Origin: an uncultured Prevotellaceae bacterium
Lineage (GTDB): Bacteria > Bacteroidota > Bacteroidia > Bacteroidales > Bacteroidaceae
Direction of reading: 5' to 3'
DNA: 56,844 nt
NCBI GenBank assembly: GCA_902776685.1
Contig: CACYRB010000015.1
Span: 1-56,844, forward strand
Below, piece after piece: positions 44,541 to 53,613 of this stretch. The position numbers and the translations under genes are program-made. Each line of letters opens with the position of its first letter. Within the stretch, counting starts at the first letter, position 1. Below the pieces are notes generated by a model. The model searched no databases, was not told where the DNA came from, and saw nothing but the letters and a program-made list of their open reading frames with translations.

Positions 44541-46806
44541 CATTCAGCGTGAACTTTGCTTTCAGCGGCAGGTTGTCGGCAGCATTGCCCACCAGTGCCT
44601 CAAAGACTCCGGCCTCAGCCTTCCATGCCTGTGCCGTCTCGTCGTAGAAGCTCAGGGCAGTCACGTCGATATCAATGTTGACATCGCGACTCTCGCCAGC
44701 CTTCAGCGCAACTTTCTGGAATCCCTTCAGTTCCTTGTACGGCCGGTCGACCGACGACTCTGCATCGTGGATATAGAGCTGCACCACCTCGGCACCGTCG
44801 CGCGTGCCGGTGTTCTTCACGTTCACGGTGAACGTCAGCTTGCCGTCGGCTGCCATGTCAGAAGCCGAAAGACGCAGGTCGGAAAGACGGAACGTGGTGT
44901 AGCTGAGTCCGTGTCCGAAGGCAAAGAGCGGTTTCGTCTGCTGCTTGTCGGCCCAGCGATAGCCCACGTAGAGGCCCTCCTTATATTCCTCGTCGATAAT
45001 CTTTCCACCTTCGCGCCATGTGCCGTGCCATGCATCGAGCGCATGTGCGCCCACATCGTTGAGCGCGACAGTCCATGTGAACGGCAGCTTGCCTGAGGGA
45101 TTGGCCTGTCCGGTGAGCACGCGGGCCAGAGCCTCGCCGCTCTCAGAGCCCAGGAACCAGCCTTGCACGATGGCAGGCACTCGGTCTTTCCACGGCATGC
45201 CCACGGCATTACCCGAGATGTTCACATAGACCAAACGGGGATTGGCGGCAGCCAGCGCCTCGACCACGCTGTCCTGATCGTAGGGAAGCGCATACTCCTT
45301 GCGGTCGTGACCCTCACAATCCTGGAAATCGCTCTTGTTCAGTCCGCCGAAGAACACCACGCAGTCGGCCTCCTTGGCCTTCGCCACAGCCTCGGCAATC
45401 AGCTCGGCAGGCTGACGGTCATCCTTCAGGTTCTGTCCGGTGGTCACACCATTGTATTCACCCGTCGTGTCGCCCACATAGCCACGCGCGTAGTCGACCA
45501 CGCAGTCGGCATTGAGCTGCGCACACAGCTGGCGCAGACCGTCGAGCGGAGAGATTTCTTTCTGTGCCTTCAACGACGAAGACCCGCCGCCGACGGTCAT
45601 CATCTTGATAGCATTCTCGCCCACGACGAGAATCTTCTTCGCCTTGCTGACGTCAATCGGCAACACCGGCACAGCCTTACCGCGCTTGGCAGGCTTCACG
45701 GCAGCATTCTTCAGCAACACGATACCCTCCTCGGCCACCTCGCGTGCCACGTCGTAGTGGGCTTCCGAGCACAGGAACCCATGTCCCTTGCCCTCGCGCA
45801 TCGTGGTGCGGAAGAACAACCGCAGCACGCGCCTCACCTTCTCGTCGAGCTCACGTGTGGTGTATTTACCTTCGACGATGGCCTGCTTGTAGGCATCGGC
45901 CAGATAGTAACTGTCGTAGGCATTGGTCTTGCCCATAGCCAAACCGTCGGTCCATGTGCCGAACTCCATGTCGAGCCCGTATTTCACAGCCTCATCGGTA
46001 TCGTGAGCACCACCCCAGTCGCTTACCACCACGCCGTCGAAGCCCCAGTCGCCCTTGAGAATCTTGTTCAGCATGATTTCGTTGTGGCAGTTGTGCTGGT
46101 CCTTATAGAGATTGTAGGCACCCATGATGGCCCATGCGCCACCCTCCTGCACGGCAGCCTTGAAGGCCGGCAGATAGATCTCGTGCAGGGCGCGGTCGCT
46201 CACCACCACGTTCACCTGATGACGGAACTCCTCCGAGTTGTTCAGCGCGTAGTGCTTCACACACGCTGCCACGCCCGTGCTCTGCAAGCCCTGCACGTAG
46301 GGCACCACCATGCGCGAGGCCAGCAGCGGGTCTTCGCCCATATATTCGAAGTTGCGGCCGTTGAGCGGCGAACGGTAGATGTTCACGCCAGGCCCCAGGA
46401 TCATGCCTTTGCCACGATAGAGCGCCTCTTCGCCAAGGCTTCGGCCGTAGTTTTTCGCCATTGCCGGATTCCACGTAGCTGCAAGACAGGTCAGCGCAGG
46501 GAAAGCCACACACGAGTCGTTGGTCTGGCCGGCCTGCTCCCATTCGTCCCACAGCACGTCGGGGCGCACACCGTGAGGGCCGTCGTCGGTCCAGAAGTCG
46601 GGAAAGCCCAGCCGCTTCACACCCGGCGAAGAAAACTTGCTCTGTGCATGTATCACGGCAATCTTCTCGTTGAGCGTCATGCGAGAGAGCGCATCCTCGA
46701 CGCGCGTCTCGATGTCCTTTGTACTGTCTAAGTAGATCGGAGTCTGTGCCTGGCTGCCAACCGCAACCAGCATCAGCAAGGCAATAAACGTTTTTCTTAT
46801 CATCAT
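44533..46806 (-). CDS. Beta-glucosidase, GH3
   Basis: 757 residues. Signal peptide (1-20, ending GSQAQ). GH3 barrel with CVKHYALNNSEEFRHQ and nucleophile Asp in VVVSDWGGAHDTD; C-terminal GH3 domain (about 365-600) and a terminal fibronectin-III-like domain (VNVKNTGTRDGAEVVQLYIH). The N-terminal motif FWTDDGPHGVRPD marks the BglB-like branch, distinct from the downstream BglX-type enzyme. The pair probably acts on beta-glucans or cello-oligosaccharides in the periplasm. Confidence 0.94.
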   Translation of the reverse strand: MMIRKTFIALLMLVAVGSQAQTPIYLDSTKDIETRVEDALSRMTLNEKIAVIHAQSKFSSPGVKRLGFPDFWTDDGPHGVRPDVLWDEWEQAGQTNDSCVAFPALTCLAATWNPAMAKNYGRSLGEEALYRGKGMILGPGVNIYRSPLNGRNFEYMGEDPLLASRMVVPYVQGLQSTGVAACVKHYALNNSEEFRHQVNVVVSDRALHEIYLPAFKAAVQEGGAWAIMGAYNLYKDQHNCHNEIMLNKILKGDWGFDGVVVSDWGGAHDTDEAVKYGLDMEFGTWTDGLAMGKTNAYDSYYLADAYKQAIVEGKYTTRELDEKVRRVLRLFFRTTMREGKGHGFLCSEAHYDVAREVAEEGIVLLKNAAVKPAKRGKAVPVLPIDVSKAKKILVVGENAIKMMTVGGGSSSLKAQKEISPLDGLRQLCAQLNADCVVDYARGYVGDTTGEYNGVTTGQNLKDDRQPAELIAEAVAKAKEADCVVFFGGLNKSDFQDCEGHDRKEYALPYDQDSVVEALAAANPRLVYVNISGNAVGMPWKDRVPAIVQGWFLGSESGEALARVLTGQANPSGKLPFTWTVALNDVGAHALDAWHGTWREGGKIIDEEYKEGLYVGYRWADKQQTKPLFAFGHGLSYTTFRLSDLRLSASDMAADGKLTFTVNVKNTGTRDGAEVVQLYIHDAESSVDRPYKELKGFQKVALKAGESRDVNIDIDVTALSFYDETAQAWKAEAGVFEALVGNAADNLPLKAKFTLNEN

Positions 46807-46913
46807 TTTATTAATTACAATTTGGCAATGTACAATTTATTTCTCAATTTATTTTTTTCGATTTCTATTTCCGTTAAATCCAGAGAAAACTTTTCACTTC
46901 GTCATTTCGGTTG

Positions 46914-46921
46914 CAAAACTA
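46914..46921 (-). promoter_or_regulatory. -7 box (TAGTTTTG) of the GH3 operon
   Basis: TAGTTTTG on the minus strand, 107 bp upstream of ATG 46806; no clear -33 element. Confidence 0.5.
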
Positions 46922-47014
46922 ATAAAAAACCACGAGTATATCAGGTTTTTATCATAAGAAAAACCACACAAAAAACTCACTTTTTTCTATATTCAAGGAG
47001 TTAAGACAATATTT

Positions 47015-47222
47015 TTTTAGTTTTCAGTTTTTAGTTTTCAGTTTTTAGTTTTGTAGGGACGTGGCAAGCGCTTCGCGTTATTTAGAGGTGAGAGGTGAGA
47101 GGATAGTTCTCCATTTGCATGTAGGGACGCGGCGTGCCGCGTTATTGAGAGGTGAGAGGATAGTTTTCTCGATGCGCCAGCCTATTATGAATTATGAATT
47201 ATGCACTATGCATTATGCATTA
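47015..47222. repeat. Intergenic short-repeat region
   Basis: Three AGTTTTCAGTTTTT units (47015-47053), two copies of GTAGGGACG...GCG-TTATT followed by GAGAGGTGAGAGGATAGTT (47054-47168), and ATGAATTATGCACTATGCAT repeats to 47220. No gene is supported between 46807 and 47223. Confidence 0.75.
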
Positions 47223-47223
47223 C

Positions 47224-48213
47224 TCAGAACCTGACTCCGAAGAACAATCGTGTGCGCCACTTCATGTTGTAGACCGACAGGTGGTCGCGGTCGCCGATGT
47301 TGGTGAAGTTATAGACCATCGTCGCACCGGCAAACATATTGCCGAACTGACGCACGACGGCTCCGCGGGCCGTGATGATGACCTCGGGGAAATGGTAGTC
47401 GAGCGGCACGCGCTCGTTGTCGACCGTGAGCGACGTGTTGCTGTAGACAATCAGCGTGGGCAGTGTCGACAGATGCAGCAACCAGCGACGCCCCGGCACC
47501 CAGTTATAGCCGTAGCCGCCGCCGATGCCGATGTTGGTCACCTTCAGCACCGACTCCAGCACATCCTTCGTCTCGGTGTGCTGACCCTGCCCCGACACCG
47601 CCAGCAGGAAGCTGCCAGCCGACCGACGCTGGATGTAGCTCTGCGTGAACGCTGCCGGATAGGAGAATCGCCGGTGGTTGAACGCATAGTAGGCATTCAC
47701 GTTGAGCGACCGCATCGACAGCACATCGTGCGGCAGGTCGATGCGCGTGCCACCCGACTCGTGCCAGCCCGTGAAGTTGCGAGCATTCTGGTAGATGAAG
47801 TCGAAGCCCCAGCGGTTGCCGTAAGAGTTGAGGTTCAGCTCAAAATCGTTGTACTTACCCAGTATCTTAGCCGGGTTAAGCGCCACGTTCAGCGTCACAC
47901 CCAGATAGTTCACGCCCACGCTCAGCGTCGACTTATAGTCCGACGACACCTTCGAGCGAAACGGCTCGCCGTCCTCCCTGCCCTCGTTCTCCAGGTCCGA
48001 GCCCGACACGTTCAGCCGTCCCGTCACCGTCCACTTTGTCTGCGGCCGGATGATATACGCCGAGTCGATATTGCCACGACGATAGCGGGCAGTCAGCATA
48101 CTGTCGACGCGCTGCACCCCACGCCACACGCCCTGCGCCTGAGCCTCGATGCCCATACCAGAACAAATCAAAACGGCGGCCACAAAGCCCCTTCGCAAAT
48201 CGCACAACACCAT
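47224..48213 (-). CDS. DUF4421 family outer-membrane-like protein
   Basis: 329 residues. Signal sequence (about 1-27, ending EAQAQG), then DUF4421-type sequence: GVQRVDSMLTARYRRGNIDS and YIIRPQTKWTVTGRLNVSGS near the N-terminus, many amphipathic strands and a C-terminal aromatic end (WRTRLFFGVRF). The pattern suggests a small beta-barrel in the outer membrane. Function unknown. The opposite-strand reading frame is an artefact of codon bias. Confidence 0.85.
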   Translation of the reverse strand: MVLCDLRRGFVAAVLICSGMGIEAQAQGVWRGVQRVDSMLTARYRRGNIDSAYIIRPQTKWTVTGRLNVSGSDLENEGREDGEPFRSKVSSDYKSTLSVGVNYLGVTLNVALNPAKILGKYNDFELNLNSYGNRWGFDFIYQNARNFTGWHESGGTRIDLPHDVLSMRSLNVNAYYAFNHRRFSYPAAFTQSYIQRRSAGSFLLAVSGQGQHTETKDVLESVLKVTNIGIGGGYGYNWVPGRRWLLHLSTLPTLIVYSNTSLTVDNERVPLDYHFPEVIITARGAVVRQFGNMFAGATMVYNFTNIGDRDHLSVYNMKWRTRLFFGVRF

Positions 48214-48263
48214 AGCAAGATGAATTTAATAGGGTTAGAGTTTTAAAGTTTACATTACCGACA

Positions 48264-48271
48264 CAAAATTA
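48264..48271 (-). promoter_or_regulatory. -7 box (TAATTTTG) of the DUF4421 gene
   Basis: TAATTTTG on the minus strand, 50 bp upstream of ATG 48213. Confidence 0.5.
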
Positions 48272-48413
48272 CAAATATTTTACGCAAGTACACCACATTC
48301 GTAAACACTTTTTTACAATTCAAACATTCATTTTAACACCATATTTGCGAAATTTGAAAACTTTTTTCCCGTGGTCACGAATTTTTCAAGCATGCGTGTG
48401 CAACTTAGAAACG

Positions 48414-48440
48414 CTGTAGGGACGCGGCGTGCCGCGTAAA
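48414..48440. repeat. GTAGGGACGCGG palindrome copy
   Basis: Same 22-bp core as in 20424-20451 and 47120-47141. Confidence 0.85.
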
Positions 48441-48466
48441 TGAGTAGCAAGTGTGCAATTTTTATT

Positions 48467-48576
48467 TTGCGAAAGATATATGTTTCGCTCGCGAAAGCTA
48501 AGCTTTCACCCTCCGAAAGACCGTCTTTCGCCATGCAAAAGACCGTGTTTTGCAACCCGAAAGATATATCTTTCGG
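48467..48576. repeat. Five-unit 22-bp palindrome array C
   Basis: Units start at 48467, 48489, 48511, 48533 and 48555. Cores in order: ATATATG, CTAAG, ACCGT, ACCGT, ATATATC. It lies in the 506-bp gap before the lipoprotein gene; degenerate TTTTAACA / TTAACATTT motifs at about 48331 and 48674 may mark element ends as in elements A and B. Confidence 0.9.
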
Positions 48577-48719
48577 AAGTGATAAGTGAAAAGTGAAGAG
48601 TGAAAAGTAGGTGAAGGTGTGGGAAAATGACAAAATCTTGCGCTAAAACGAAGATTTTTCTCAACAAAATCCGTTAACATTTCCGCCTTTGTTTTAAGAC
48701 AAATTAACATCCGCAACTT

Positions 48720-49148
48720 TTACCGCAGATACCACGTGCCGCCATGCTCGGTCATGGGGACGAGTACGCGCTCCTCGCTGTTGTCGCCATAGCGGAAGAG
48801 CAGATAGACGTCGGCAGTGTGGCGGGCGGTATCGGCCTCGGCAGTGTCGACGTGGATTTCGCGAATGCCCTTGCGCTGCGCGTTCTGCTCGGCCATGAAC
48901 TTCTTCATGTTGCCGATGAGCTCGGCGCGATAGGCGGCACTGATGCTGTCGGGCTGCCACATACCATCGACAAAGGCGGCATAGTCGCCCTGCACAAGCT
49001 GCTCGTAGTATTGCTTGGCCACCCGACCGGCCACCTCGGAGGGGGCTGGTTGCGAACAACCACAAAGGGCACCGATGACACAAAGCGCAACAATGACGCA
49101 GAGCGCACCGATGCGAAGACTCCTTCTTACCACTCCTAATCGCACCAT
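48720..49148 (-). CDS. Small lipoprotein, DUF4878-like
   Basis: 142 residues. Lipobox in CVIGALCGCSQ, so lipidation is near Cys31. The hydrophobic part repeats IGALCVIVALCVIGALC, encoded by a short DNA repeat. The mature part (VAKQYYEQLVQGDYAAFVDG; VYLLFRYGDNSEERVLVPM; GGTWYLR) has the NTF2-like fold pattern of DUF4878 proteins. Function unknown. Confidence 0.8.
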   Translation of the reverse strand: MVRLGVVRRSLRIGALCVIVALCVIGALCGCSQPAPSEVAGRVAKQYYEQLVQGDYAAFVDGMWQPDSISAAYRAELIGNMKKFMAEQNAQRKGIREIHVDTAEADTARHTADVYLLFRYGDNSEERVLVPMTEHGGTWYLR

Positions 49149-49204
49149 TTTAATTTACGATTTGACGATTTACGATTTATTTTTCGATTTCTGTTCCCGT
49201 TAAC

Positions 49205-49275
49205 CTTAGACTATCGTCCAATAACTTCCGTTAACTTCCGCCGACACAGTCGGCTAACTCCCGCTAACTCCTAAG
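49205..49275. repeat. CTATCGTCC / TAACTTCCG repeat copy
   Basis: ACTATCGTCCAATAACTTCC, GTTAACTTCC, hairpin GCCGACACAGTCGGC, then two CTAACTCC units. Related to both arms of cassette 2. It lies between der and the lipoprotein gene. Confidence 0.8.
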
Positions 49276-49299
49276 AAAGCTCTTCTCTTTTCACTTCTT

Positions 49300-50610
49300 T
49301 TACTTCTGGCGGATGAAGATGTTGATGGGGCAACCGGTCATCTGCCAGTTCTCGCGTATCTTGTTCTCAAGGAATCGCTTGTAGGGCTCCTTCACATATT
49401 GCGGCAGGTTGGCGTAGAAGACAAACGAAGGTATCTGCGTGTTGGGCAGCTGCGAGCAATACTTGATCTTGATGTATTTTCCCTTTACCGATGGCGGCGG
49501 GAAGGCCTCTATCAAGGGCAGCATCACCTCGTTGAGCTTGGTGGTGCCCACCTTGGCCGTGCGGTTCAGATAGACCTGCTTGGCGGTCTCGAGCACCTTG
49601 AAGATGCGCTGCTTGGTGAGGGCCGACGCGAAGATGATGGGGAAATCCTTGAACGGGGCCATGCGCTCGCGAATGGCATTCTCAAAGGTCTTGATGGCGA
49701 TAGGGCTCTTGTCTTCTACGAGGTCCCACTTGTTGACCACGACGACGAGCGACTTGCTGTTCTTCTGGATGAGCTGGAAGATGTTCATGTCCTGTCCTTC
49801 GATGCCGCGGGTGGCGTCGAGCATGAGGATGCAGACGTCGCTGTTCTCGATGGCACGGATGCTGCGCATGACGCTGTAGAACTCGAGGTCCTCAGTCACC
49901 TTGTTCTTTCGGCGTATGCCGGCGGTGTCGACCAGATAGAAGTCGAAGCCGAACTTGTCGAAACGGGTGTAGATGGAGTCGCGCGTGGTGCCGGCAATCT
50001 CGGTGACGATGTTGCGCTCTTCGCCGATGAAGGCATTGATGATGCTCGACTTGCCGGCATTCGGACGACCGACAACCGCAAAGCGGGGGATACCGTCTTC
50101 TACGACCTCGTCGCTGGCCGAGGGCAGCTTCTCCATAATCACGTCGAGCAGGTCGCCCGTGCCGCTACCTGTGGCCGAGCTGATGCAGATGGGCTCGTCG
50201 AGACCAAGCTTGTAGAACTCGTAGGAGTCGTAGATCTGCGCGTTGTTGTCGACCTTGTTGGCCACAAGCACTACGGGCAACTTGGTGCGGCGGAGAATCT
50301 CGGCCACATCGACGTCGAGGTCAGTCACGCCTGTTGTCACATCAACGAGGAAGAGCACGAGGTCGGCCTCCTCGGTGGCGATGATGACCTGCTGACGGAT
50401 GGCCTCTTCGAAGATGTCGTCGGAGTTGACCACCCAGCCGCCGGTGTCGACAACGGAGAACTCCTTGCCGTTCCAGTCGCACTTGCCATACTGACGGTCG
50501 CGCGTGGTGCCCGCCGTCTCGCTTACGATTGCCTGACGCGACTTCGTCAGACGGTTGAACAGGGTTGACTTGCCCACGTTGGGCCGTCCCACAATTGCTA
50601 CTAATGCCAT
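49300..50610 (-). CDS. der: Ribosome biogenesis GTPase Der (EngA)
   Basis: 436 residues. Two tandem GTPase domains, with P-loops [11 protein letters not shown] (residue ~8) and [11 protein letters not shown] (residue ~182), DTGG and DTAG switch II motifs, NKVD and NKWD specificity motifs, and a C-terminal KH-like domain (about 355-436). It is needed for 50S subunit assembly. It ends the yceD-rpmF-fabH-era-der run and has its own -7 box. Confidence 0.98.
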   Translation of the reverse strand: MALVAIVGRPNVGKSTLFNRLTKSRQAIVSETAGTTRDRQYGKCDWNGKEFSVVDTGGWVVNSDDIFEEAIRQQVIIATEEADLVLFLVDVTTGVTDLDVDVAEILRRTKLPVVLVANKVDNNAQIYDSYEFYKLGLDEPICISSATGSGTGDLLDVIMEKLPSASDEVVEDGIPRFAVVGRPNAGKSSIINAFIGEERNIVTEIAGTTRDSIYTRFDKFGFDFYLVDTAGIRRKNKVTEDLEFYSVMRSIRAIENSDVCILMLDATRGIEGQDMNIFQLIQKNSKSLVVVVNKWDLVEDKSPIAIKTFENAIRERMAPFKDFPIIFASALTKQRIFKVLETAKQVYLNRTAKVGTTKLNEVMLPLIEAFPPPSVKGKYIKIKYCSQLPNTQIPSFVFYANLPQYVKEPYKRFLENKIRENWQMTGCPINIFIRQK

Positions 50611-50630
50611 AGTCTATATCTCTTTTTCTG

Positions 50631-50638
50631 CAAATTTA
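50631..50638 (-). promoter_or_regulatory. -7 box (TAAATTTG) before der
   Basis: TAAATTTG on the minus strand, 20 bp before ATG 50610. Confidence 0.55.
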
Positions 50639-50664
50639 CGAAAAAAAACTGAATTACAAAACCT

Positions 50665-51600
50665 TTATTCGGGATTATAGCCGAAGTTGGTGAGTTCGCG
50701 CTGTGAGTTGCGCCAGTCCTTGTCGACCTTGACATAGGTCTCCAAGAAGATGGGTTTGCCGAAGAAACGTTCGAGGGCACGACGCGACTCGGTGCCCACC
50801 TTCTTCAGCGCATAGCCTTGATGACCGATGATGATGCCCTTCTGCGACTCGCGTTCCACGTAGATGATGGCGCGGATGTCGATGCGCTTTTCCGACTCTT
50901 TGAACGACTCCACGCTGACCTCTACGGAATAGGGAATCTCCTTGTCGTAGTAGAGTAGAATCTTCTCGCGGATGATTTCCGACACGAAGAAGCGGGCGGG
51001 CTTGTCGGTGAGCTGGTCCTTGCCGAAGAAGGCCGGACTCTCGGGCAGCAGCTCGCGGATGCGCTTGAGGATGATGTCGGTGCCGAACTTGTTGAGGGCT
51101 GAGATGGGCAGTATCTCGGCGTTGGGCAGCAGCTGGTGCCAGCGCTCCACAATGGCGGCAAGCCTGTCCTGCGGCGACTCTGCCTTGCCGGAGGTTCCGT
51201 TTTTTCCGGAGGTTCCGGCGGTTTCGTTGAGGCTGTCGATTTTGTTGATGAGCAACAACACGGGGATTTTCATCTTCTGCACTTTCTCAAGAAAGTCCAT
51301 GTTCTTCTCGGGGTTCTCCACCACGTCGGTGACGTAGAGCAGCACGTCGGCGTCGGCCAGCGCACTCTCCGAGAACGCCAGCATCATCTCCTGCATCTTG
51401 TAGTTGGGCTTCAGCACGCCGGGCGTGTCGCTGAAGACGATTTGCATGTCGTCGGTGTTGACGATGCCCATGATGCGGTGGCGCGTGGTCTGCGCCTTGA
51501 AGGTGGCAATGCTGATGCGCTCGCCGACGAGTTGGTTCATCAGCGTCGACTTGCCCACGTTGGGGTTGCCCACAATGTTTACGAATCCGGCTTTATGCAT
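50665..51600 (-). CDS. era: GTPase Era with a repeat-encoded insertion
   Basis: 311 residues from ATG 51600. P-loop GNPNVGKST (11-19), switch motif DTPG, NKID (119-122), and a C-terminal KH domain (VERESQKGIIIGHQG). Era binds 16S rRNA during 30S maturation. Right after NKIDSL the protein has an extra low-complexity segment (about 125-144, ETAGTSGKNGTSGKAES) where the family normally has only a short loop; its DNA is a 9-bp CCGGAA-type repeat like those in gene gaps. Confidence 0.96.
   Translation of the reverse strand: MHKAGFVNIVGNPNVGKSTLMNQLVGERISIATFKAQTTRHRIMGIVNTDDMQIVFSDTPGVLKPNYKMQEMMLAFSESALADADVLLYVTDVVENPEKNMDFLEKVQKMKIPVLLLINKIDSLNETAGTSGKNGTSGKAESPQDRLAAIVERWHQLLPNAEILPISALNKFGTDIILKRIRELLPESPAFFGKDQLTDKPARFFVSEIIREKILLYYDKEIPYSVEVSVESFKESEKRIDIRAIIYVERESQKGIIIGHQGYALKKVGTESRRALERFFGKPIFLETYVKVDKDWRNSQRELTNFGYNPE
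51187..51226 (-). repeat. 9-bp CCGGAA-type repeat inside era
   Basis: Minus-strand units CGCCGGAAC, CTCCGGAAA, AAACGGAAC, CTCCGGCAA, read in frame as the Thr/Ser/Gly insertion of Era. Confidence 0.75.
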
Positions 51601-51645
51601 AAGTTTTAATGTTAATTGGTCGTTGAGAACGATAATCGAAAAAGT

Positions 51646-51705
51646 TGACAATTGATAATTATCTTGTCATAATTGTCAATTGTCAACCCTCAATTGTCAA
51701 TAATT
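51646..51705. repeat. TTGACAATTG inverted repeats between era and fabH
   Basis: TTGACAATTGATAATTATC and TAATTGTCAATTGTCAA face each other, followed by one more CTCAATTGTCAATAATT. No ORF; it lies in the 126-bp gap. Confidence 0.75.
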
Positions 51706-51726
51706 ACGTGTAACTACCAGCAATTA

Positions 51727-52719
51727 TCAGTATGCCCACTTGTAGAAGCTGGCACCGTGTACGAAGCCTGCACCGAAGGCGGTGAAGATGATTTTGTCGC
51801 CTTTCTTGAGGTGCTGCTCGTGGTCCCAGAGGGCGAGCGGGATGGTTGCTGCCGAGGTGTTGCCGTAGCGGTCGATGTTGACGACCACCTTGTCGAGAGG
51901 CACCTCTGCGCGTTTGGCCACGGCCTCGATGATGCGCAGGTTGGCTTCGTGGGGAATCACCCAGTTCACGTCGTCGGCGGTCAGCTGGTTCTGCTGCATG
52001 ATGCGCACCACGTCGTCGCTCATGGCCGTAACGGCGAAGCGGAACACGGCGCGCCCCTCCTGATAGAGGTAGTGCAGCTTGTGGTCAACGGTGAAGTGGC
52101 TTGCCGGGCAAACCGAACCGCCGGCTTTCAAGTGGAGGTAGGGCAGTCCTTTGCCGTCGGTGCGCAGGAACGAGTCCTGCACGCCTACCCCTTCTTCCTC
52201 GGTTCCCTCTACAAGCACCGCACCGGCACCATCGCCGAAGAGCACACAGGTCTGACGATCCTGATAGTCGACGAGCGACGACATTTTGTCGGCACCGATG
52301 ACGATGATTTTCTTGTAGCGGCCGCTTTGAATCATCGAGGCAGCCACGTCGAGCGAATAGAGGAATCCACAGCAGGCAGCCTCGAAGTCGAACGCGAACG
52401 CATTCTTCAGTCCGAGTTTGCCGAGCACGATGCTGGCCGTGGAGGGGAACTTGTAATCAGGCGTGGTGGTGGTGACGATGAGTGCATCGATGGTGTCGGG
52501 GTCGGCACCGGTCTTTTCCAGCAGTTGCTTGGCAGCCTTGCGGGCCATGTAGCTTGTGCCGAGGCCCTCCTCGGTGAGGATGTGGCGCTCCTTGATGCCT
52601 ACACGCGTCGTAATCCACTCGTCGGTGGTGTCGACCATGCGCGAGAGTTCCTCGTTGGTGAGGACATAGTCGGGCACGTAACCACCCACGCCGGTGATTA
52701 TCGCATTGATTTTACCCAT
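51727..52719 (-). CDS. fabH: Beta-ketoacyl-ACP synthase III
   Basis: 330 residues. Catalytic Cys in FEAACCGFLYSLD, His in WVIPHEANLRI and Asn in NIDRYGNTSAATIP form the FabH triad. It condenses acetyl-CoA with malonyl-ACP to start fatty acid synthesis. It follows rpmF by 9 bp, the usual yceD-rpmF-fabH order. Confidence 0.98.
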   Translation of the reverse strand: MGKINAIITGVGGYVPDYVLTNEELSRMVDTTDEWITTRVGIKERHILTEEGLGTSYMARKAAKQLLEKTGADPDTIDALIVTTTTPDYKFPSTASIVLGKLGLKNAFAFDFEAACCGFLYSLDVAASMIQSGRYKKIIVIGADKMSSLVDYQDRQTCVLFGDGAGAVLVEGTEEEGVGVQDSFLRTDGKGLPYLHLKAGGSVCPASHFTVDHKLHYLYQEGRAVFRFAVTAMSDDVVRIMQQNQLTADDVNWVIPHEANLRIIEAVAKRAEVPLDKVVVNIDRYGNTSAATIPLALWDHEQHLKKGDKIIFTAFGAGFVHGASFYKWAY

Positions 52720-52728
52720 TATCTGATT

Positions 52729-52914
52729 TTATTCAGCAACCTCTTTTTCGATAGCAATCTTACCACGATAGTAGCCACAGGTGGGGCATACGGTGTGGTA
52801 AATGTGGTATGCGCCGCAGTTGGGGCATACAGCCAGTGTGGGTGCTACTGCGCCGTCATGGGTTCTTCTTTTACGAGTACGAGTCTTTGACTGTCTTCTT
52901 TTTGGATGTGCCAT
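52729..52914 (-). CDS. rpmF: 50S ribosomal protein L32
   Basis: 61 residues beginning MAHPKRRQSKTRTRKRRTHD, with a zinc-ribbon CPNCG...CPTCG. 14 bp after yceD and 9 bp before fabH. Confidence 0.98.
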   Translation of the reverse strand: MAHPKRRQSKTRTRKRRTHDGAVAPTLAVCPNCGAYHIYHTVCPTCGYYRGKIAIEKEVAE

Positions 52915-52928
52915 AATTTTTTAAAACT

Positions 52929-53459
52929 TTAATTTTTGAAATCCTTTAATTCTTTCAGTTTGCTCCACCGCGGGTCTGTCGGCTCTTCGTCCACCTCATC
53001 GCTACTTCGGGTAGCTGACAACTCTGAGAGTTTCTTTGTCATGGCCGCGTTGCATTTTCCAGGTGCATGCACGTGCTTGATGGGAATGGAGAGTACCACA
53101 AACTCATAGATGAGCCATGCCACGTCGAGTATTCCTTCGTTCTCGTCGATGGTAATCAGGTCGTCATCTTCGGCATAAGCGTCACCAAACTTCACTACGA
53201 GGCGGTTTTCCGTCTCGATGTCCTGCTCCATGTCGTCGAGACACAGGTCGCAGGCAACGTGTACCGTCCCCGTGGTGTGGAACTGCAACTCGAAACTGGC
53301 CGCCGACTTGCGTATAGTCAGTGCCACGTCGATGTTGCCGCGCCTCACTTCGGGGGCGTCTATCGCCTCAAAGTAGTCGTCGCCAAGACCGAAACGAAGG
53401 CTTTTCTCGTCTTCCTTCAGCCCTTTCAAGTCTATCTTCAAGGCTTCAAGACCACACAT
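52929..53459 (-). CDS. yceD: DUF177 (YceD-type) protein
   Basis: 176 residues. The start MCGLEALKIDLKGL and the Cys pair in VACDLCLDDMEQDIE are typical of DUF177 proteins, which are encoded before rpmF and affect 23S rRNA/50S biogenesis. ATG 53459 lies only 8 nt after the -7 box, so the message is probably leaderless; no other Met occurs in the first hundred residues. Confidence 0.9.
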   Translation of the reverse strand: MCGLEALKIDLKGLKEDEKSLRFGLGDDYFEAIDAPEVRRGNIDVALTIRKSAASFELQFHTTGTVHVACDLCLDDMEQDIETENRLVVKFGDAYAEDDDLITIDENEGILDVAWLIYEFVVLSIPIKHVHAPGKCNAAMTKKLSELSATRSSDEVDEEPTDPRWSKLKELKDFKN

Positions 53460-53466
53460 TGGGCTG

Positions 53467-53474
53467 CAAAGTTA
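53467..53474 (-). promoter_or_regulatory. -7 box (TAACTTTG) of the yceD-rpmF-fabH operon
   Basis: TAACTTTG on the minus strand with its last base 8 nt before ATG 53459. Confidence 0.65.
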
Positions 53475-53613
53475 CGAAAAATTCGGTTAAGAGAGAAATA
53501 AATAAACATTTTTTTAGTCGGGCGAGGCAATTTTTCCATATTATCGCGGTGTTTTTCTCTCGCCCGTTCCCTGTTTCTCTCTCGTCATTTCCCAATTTCT
53601 CACGAGTGTTGTG

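Noticed and set aside
47194-48246. 350-codon plus-strand frame opposite the DUF4421 gene
   Set aside because: The minus strand has a signal peptide, family motifs and a -7 box; the plus frame is Arg/His-rich without features.
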